Source: Cryptomeria japonica
Lineage: Eukaryota; Streptophyta; Pinopsida; Cupressales; Cupressaceae
Assembly (NCBI RefSeq): GCF_030272615.1
Contig: NC_081407.1
Location: forward strand, 379,709,179 to 379,773,178
DNA: 64,000 nucleotides
Reading direction: 5' to 3'
Shown here: positions 60,072 through 64,000 of the stretch, piece after piece
Layout: every line of letters starts with the position of its first letter
How positions within the stretch are numbered: the stretch's first letter is position 1
The notes under the pieces: generated by a model
Told to the model about the DNA's origin: nothing
The model's input: only the letters and a program-made list of their open reading frames with translations
Database searches by the model: none
Translations under genes and position numbers: made by a program

Positions 60072-63000
60072 TGCATAGATATCACACATGCCTAACTTGC
60101 CCAAAAACTTTGAGAACACTCGACTTGAAACTGCATTGGTGAGAATATTGGCCAACTGATCCTCTGATCGAATCTGAGGCAACTCCACAATCTTCTCATC
60201 CAACTTCTCCTTAATGAAGAATCTGTCTACCTCCACATGCTTTGTACGATCATGTTGAACCGGATTATGAGCAATATCACAGGCTGCTTTATTGTCACAA
60301 TATAGCTGAATTGCCTGCCTAGGCAGACAGCCCAAATCTTGTAGAAGAAGTCTTAGCCACAACGCCTCACATACTCCAAGTGCCATACCTCTAAACTTAG
60401 CCTCCGCACTTGATCGTGCAACAACATTCTGTTTTTTGCTTCTCCATGTAACGAGATTACCTCCTACAAAGGTGAAATAACCTGAAGTAGAACGCTTGTC
60501 ATCTACTGCTCCAGCCCAGTCAGCATCAGTATATGCATCCACACTTTGATAATCCTCATTTTTAGTGAATAAAATTCCTTTTCCAGGAGTAGACTTTAGA
60601 TACCTCAAAATGCGCAGAACTGCATTCATATGTTGCTCTCCAGGATTATGCATAAATTGGCTAACAATACTTAATGCATAGGCAAGGTCTGGCCTTGTGT
60701 GTGCTAAGTACATCAGTCTTCCTACGAGTCTCTGGTATCTTCCTTTATCAACTGGCACTTGATTAGACTCAATACATAACTTCAATCCTTCTTCCACTGG
60801 TGTATCAGCTGGTTGACATGCTGACATATCAGTTTCCTATAACAAGTCTAAGGCATACTTTCTTTGAGACAGAAAGATCCCTTTATCAAATCGAGACACT
60901 TCGATCCCAAGGAAATATTTCAAGGGGCTAAGGTCTTTCATTTCAAATTCGCTGGACATGTAACCCTGTAGAGCCTTCCTTTCTTCAGGATCATTTCCCA
61001 TAACCACCATGTCCTCCACATACACAATAAGTGCAATGATCTTACCCTATTGTTTCTTCAAGAATAAAGTGTGGTCTGAATTGCTCTGATGGTAACCAAA
61101 GGCTCTCATAGACTTTGTGAATCTTTCGAACCACGCCCTCGGAGATTGTTTCAACCCATACAGTGATTTCTGTAATTTGCACACCTTCCGACTATGTATT
61201 TTTGCTATAATCCATCCGGGTGGGAGTTCCATGTAGACTTTTTTGGACAACTCTCCATGTAAAAAAGCGTTTTTCACATCAAACTATTGTAATGGCCAAC
61301 TCAAGTTCGCAGCTAGAGACAGCAAGACTCGTACTATGTTGATTTAGCTACAGGTGCAAATGTCTCTGTATAATCGATCCCATAGGTTTGGGTGTACCCT
61401 TTTCCCACCAGTCTCGCCTTAAAGCGTTCAATTGTACCATCTACTTTGTACTTCATAGTATAAACCCATCGACATCCAACTGGTTTCTTTCCTAGTGGGT
61501 GGTCAACAAGTTCCCAGGTTTTATTTTCCTACAATGATTTCATCTCCTCATTCATAGTGGCTTTCCACCTTGGGTCAGCTAAGGCTTCCTACACATTGTT
61601 AGGAATAGATACAGTAGATAATTGATTTACAAATGACTGATTTGATTCTGACAAATGATGGTTAGACACATAATGACTCATGGGATATTTAACTTTACTA
61701 CAAAGTTTGAGTTCATATGTGGGTTTAGGGATACCTTTGGTGAGACGCTATGGTAGTTGTTTTCTAAATGGTTCAAGAACATTCTCAGCGAGTGATTGGT
61801 TTGGTGTATCAGTTGCCTGTAGTGTGATGGACTCAGACTGAGGTGGAGCCACAACTTCAGTTTCTGGGTGTTCATCACTACTTTCATCCAATTCCCCCAC
61901 TTCTTGATTAACAAGTTCAGGGAGTTCCCCTTCTTCAGAGATGTCCAAGTTACCCACATCTTCAGAGATGTGAACATCCAAATCTTCAGAGAGTTCATCA
62001 TCATAATCTAGAGTCTAAATTTCCTTCTGGTACTCCCCTTGAAGTTCAGGCTCAGCGGAAAAATACATCGAGTCTTCATGAAAAACTACATCCGATGTAA
62101 TAAACATTCGTTGGGTTGGAGGATGATAGCATCGGTAACCCTTTTGATAAGCGGCATATCCTAGAAAGACACATCGCAATGCTCGAGGAGATAACTTATT
62201 GCACTGATGCTTATGGAGGTGTACGAATGCTACACAACCAAAGATGTGAGGAGGTAAATTTGGGACGGCTGGAGCAACAATCGCCTCAGCGAGAGCCTTG
62301 GAGGGTGTTTGGAAATCAATAGTGCTAGAGGGTACCCAGTTGATCAAATATGCTGCCGAGGTAAGTGCTTTGCCCCAATAGGACAACGGCATATGGGCTT
62401 CTATCAATGAAGCACAGACAACCTCCAACAAGTGACGATTTTTCCTCTTGGCCACCCCATTCTGCTAAGGTGTATTGGAACAAATAGTTTGATGAATAGT
62501 TCCATGTGCTTCCAGATACTGTTGAAGTTCAGAACTCAAATATTCGCCTTCATTGTCACTACGGAGAACCTGAACCTGTGTATTGTACTGAGTGTGAACC
62601 ATGTTATAAAAATTTTTAAATAACAAGTTCACTTCACCTTTAGACTTCATCAAGCTTACCCAAGTCATACTAGTACAATCATCAATAAAAGTAACAAACC
62701 AACGTGATCCACCCAAGGTAGTGACTTTGGATGGACCCCAAACATCAGAATGTATGATCATAAAAGGAACTGGACTTTTATTCAAAGTTAATGGAAACAA
62801 AACACGATGGCTTTTTGCAAGTTTACAAACTTCACATCGGAAACTAGAAACATCAAATTTTGCAAATAAACTAGGAAATAATTTCTTCAGGTAACCAAAG
62901 GAAGCATGCCCCGGATGTCGATGCCATAACCAAATTTTAGATTTCTACTTCTCTCCCTCAGAGCCATCCACCGTTAGAGCTTGACGCAGCTTGTCCGAAC

Positions 63001-64000
63001 TCTTTGACACCAAGTCCAAGTAATATAGCTTTCCTCGCCTAACACCACAACCAATCGTTTGCCTCGTTCGGATGTCCTTAAACACACAAAAATAAGGCCA
63101 AAAAATTACAACACAAAGTAAGGCAGTGGTGATTTGGGAAACTGACAACAAATTGTAATCCAAAGATGGAACGACTAAAACAAAATCTAGATTCAAAGTA
63201 TCAGTGAGAGGTAAGGGTCCTTCTCCAATAACTGGGGCCAAAGAGCCATTGGCAGTGGAAACAAATTTTTATGATGACAATTTAAGGGGTGAAACCTGTC
63301 TAGAATCAAATGTCATATGATCCGTAGCACTGGAATCAATTATCCATGCACTATTAGAAACAAGTGTAGACATATTTAAAACCTTACCACCATTACCTGT
63401 CACTGCTGCTGTCTTTGTTTCAACAACCGCAGCACTGGAGGTCTTCTTGGAATTCCTCTTCCATGAATCGCGGCTATGATCCCACCATTCTGGATACCCC
63501 ACAAGTTCAAAGCAATGACTTTTGGTATGACCAGTTTGATTGCAATGGGTGCATTTGTAGGTGGATTTATCGACACCATCAGTGGTTTTAGGCTGGCCTT
63601 GAGAAGGCCGATTCTGATTAGACCGGTATCGAGTCACCATGGTTGAAGCTTCAGTCTTTTTTGGTTCTTCAATCATTGTTGCACATCGAACAGATTCACG
63701 GCAGACCAATGCATAACATGCTTCTAATTCGAGAATAGGATCCTTCCTCAAAATTTCACCACGGACTTGTTCGAATTCACCATCTAATCCAGCAAGAAAA
63801 ATATGCACCTTTTGACACTGAACTGATTTTCGGTAAGATTCAACATCATTCTCACTCTCCATGATCACCTTATCATGATGATCCAACTCACCAAAAATCT
63901 CAGTTAATTCTCCATAATACACAGAGAGTGTTCTGCCATTCTGTTTGGCAAAGAAAGCCCTTTGATTCAAGACAAACACGTGCAATTCGTCTGCTCCATC
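60063..64000 (-). pseudogene. gag-pol of copia element 2, partial with stops
   Basis: From right to left: a Gag part (ILRKDPILELEACYALVCRE), CCHC knuckle CTHCNQTGHTKSHCFELVGY (about 63494-63553), protease WIIDSSATDHMTFDSR, and the GAG-pre-integrase zinc finger (LWHRHPGHASFGYLKKLF, CEVCKLAKSHR). Then the integrase core (HSDVWGPSKVTTLGGSRWFV, VLRSDNEGEYLSSELQQYLE), reverse transcriptase ([49 protein letters not shown]) and RNase H (YTDADWAGAVDDKRSTSGYF, YCDNKAACDIAHNPVQHDRT). The open frames of 254, 238 and 146 codons are longer than in element 1, so this copy looks younger. The protease motif has Ser for Gly (DSS for DSG) and the RT box has YVED for YVDD, and there are several stops, so it is inactive. 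The first part of Gag and the 5' LTR are beyond the window. Confidence 0.9.

Larger units (their letters stand above)
59835..64000 (-). mobile_element. Ty1/copia element 2, truncated by window edge
   Basis: The minus-strand element has its 3' LTR at 59835-60055, polypurine tract, pol and part of gag up to the right window edge. The 5' LTR is outside. It sits inside the bulb-lectin gene. Low similarity to element 1 and a different LTR show it is another copia lineage. Confidence 0.9.

Overview
The window looks like intergenic or pericentromeric-type DNA from a large, repeat-rich plant nuclear genome, probably a gymnosperm or another large-genome seed plant. That placement is an inference. It rests on high AT content, long intergenic distances, nested Ty1/copia elements, LINE 3' ends, a Helitron-like element with an RPA1-like gene, and fragments of plant-specific families (PPR, G-type lectin receptor kinase, F-box/kelch, serine carboxypeptidase-like). 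Only one protein gene looks intact by eye: a 190-residue RING-type gene on the minus strand at 16.6-16.1 kb. Nearly everything else is a broken gene, a transposable element or a simple/tandem repeat.

Layout. 0-1.9 kb: an irregular satellite built from a 20-bp motif present in both orientations. 3.2-3.6 kb: a TA/TACA microsatellite that folds back on itself. 5.7-6.2 kb: a PPR pseudogene with a duplicated module. 8.9-9.4 kb: an orphan RNase H-like ORF. 9.9-11.4 kb: a GC-richer tract of degenerate repeats. 13.0-14.6 kb: a broken coiled-coil protein gene with a retroposon-like tail. 16.1-16.6 kb: the RING gene. 17.3-17.7 kb: a receptor-kinase fragment. 17.76-18.08 kb: a 5'-truncated LINE with a perfect 15-bp target duplication. 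20.7-24.3 kb: a 1.3-kb-arm inverted repeat carrying two copies of an unknown ORF, bounded by 62-bp direct repeats. 25.4-25.7 kb: another LINE-like 3' end. 26.4-26.8 kb: a hairpin element whose loop is a 5S rRNA-like sequence. 29.1-29.95 kb: a 5'-truncated kelch-type gene. 32.3-35.2 kb: tandem and shuffled duplications. 36.0-36.8 kb: a serine carboxypeptidase-like fragment whose exon-1/intron boundary is amplified.

37.4-47.7 kb appears to be a decayed Helitron. It holds a short associated ORF, an RPA1-like gene in at least two exons, a RepHel pseudogene with HUH, double-tyrosine and PIF1 helicase motifs, and a candidate 3' hairpin followed by CTAG|T at 47,704-47,731. 49.6-56.0 kb is a complete but inactivated Ty1/copia element on the minus strand, with two ~448-bp LTRs, an initiator-Met-tRNA PBS and a polypurine tract. 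59.6-64.0 kb holds the start of a bulb-type lectin receptor gene interrupted by a second minus-strand copia element that runs off the right edge.

The features most worth following up are the 5S-cored hairpin element (26.4-26.8 kb), the long inverted-repeat composite (20.7-24.3 kb), the amplified splice-donor array (36.1-36.5 kb) and the Helitron terminus. All calls were made by reading the sequence. No database search was run.
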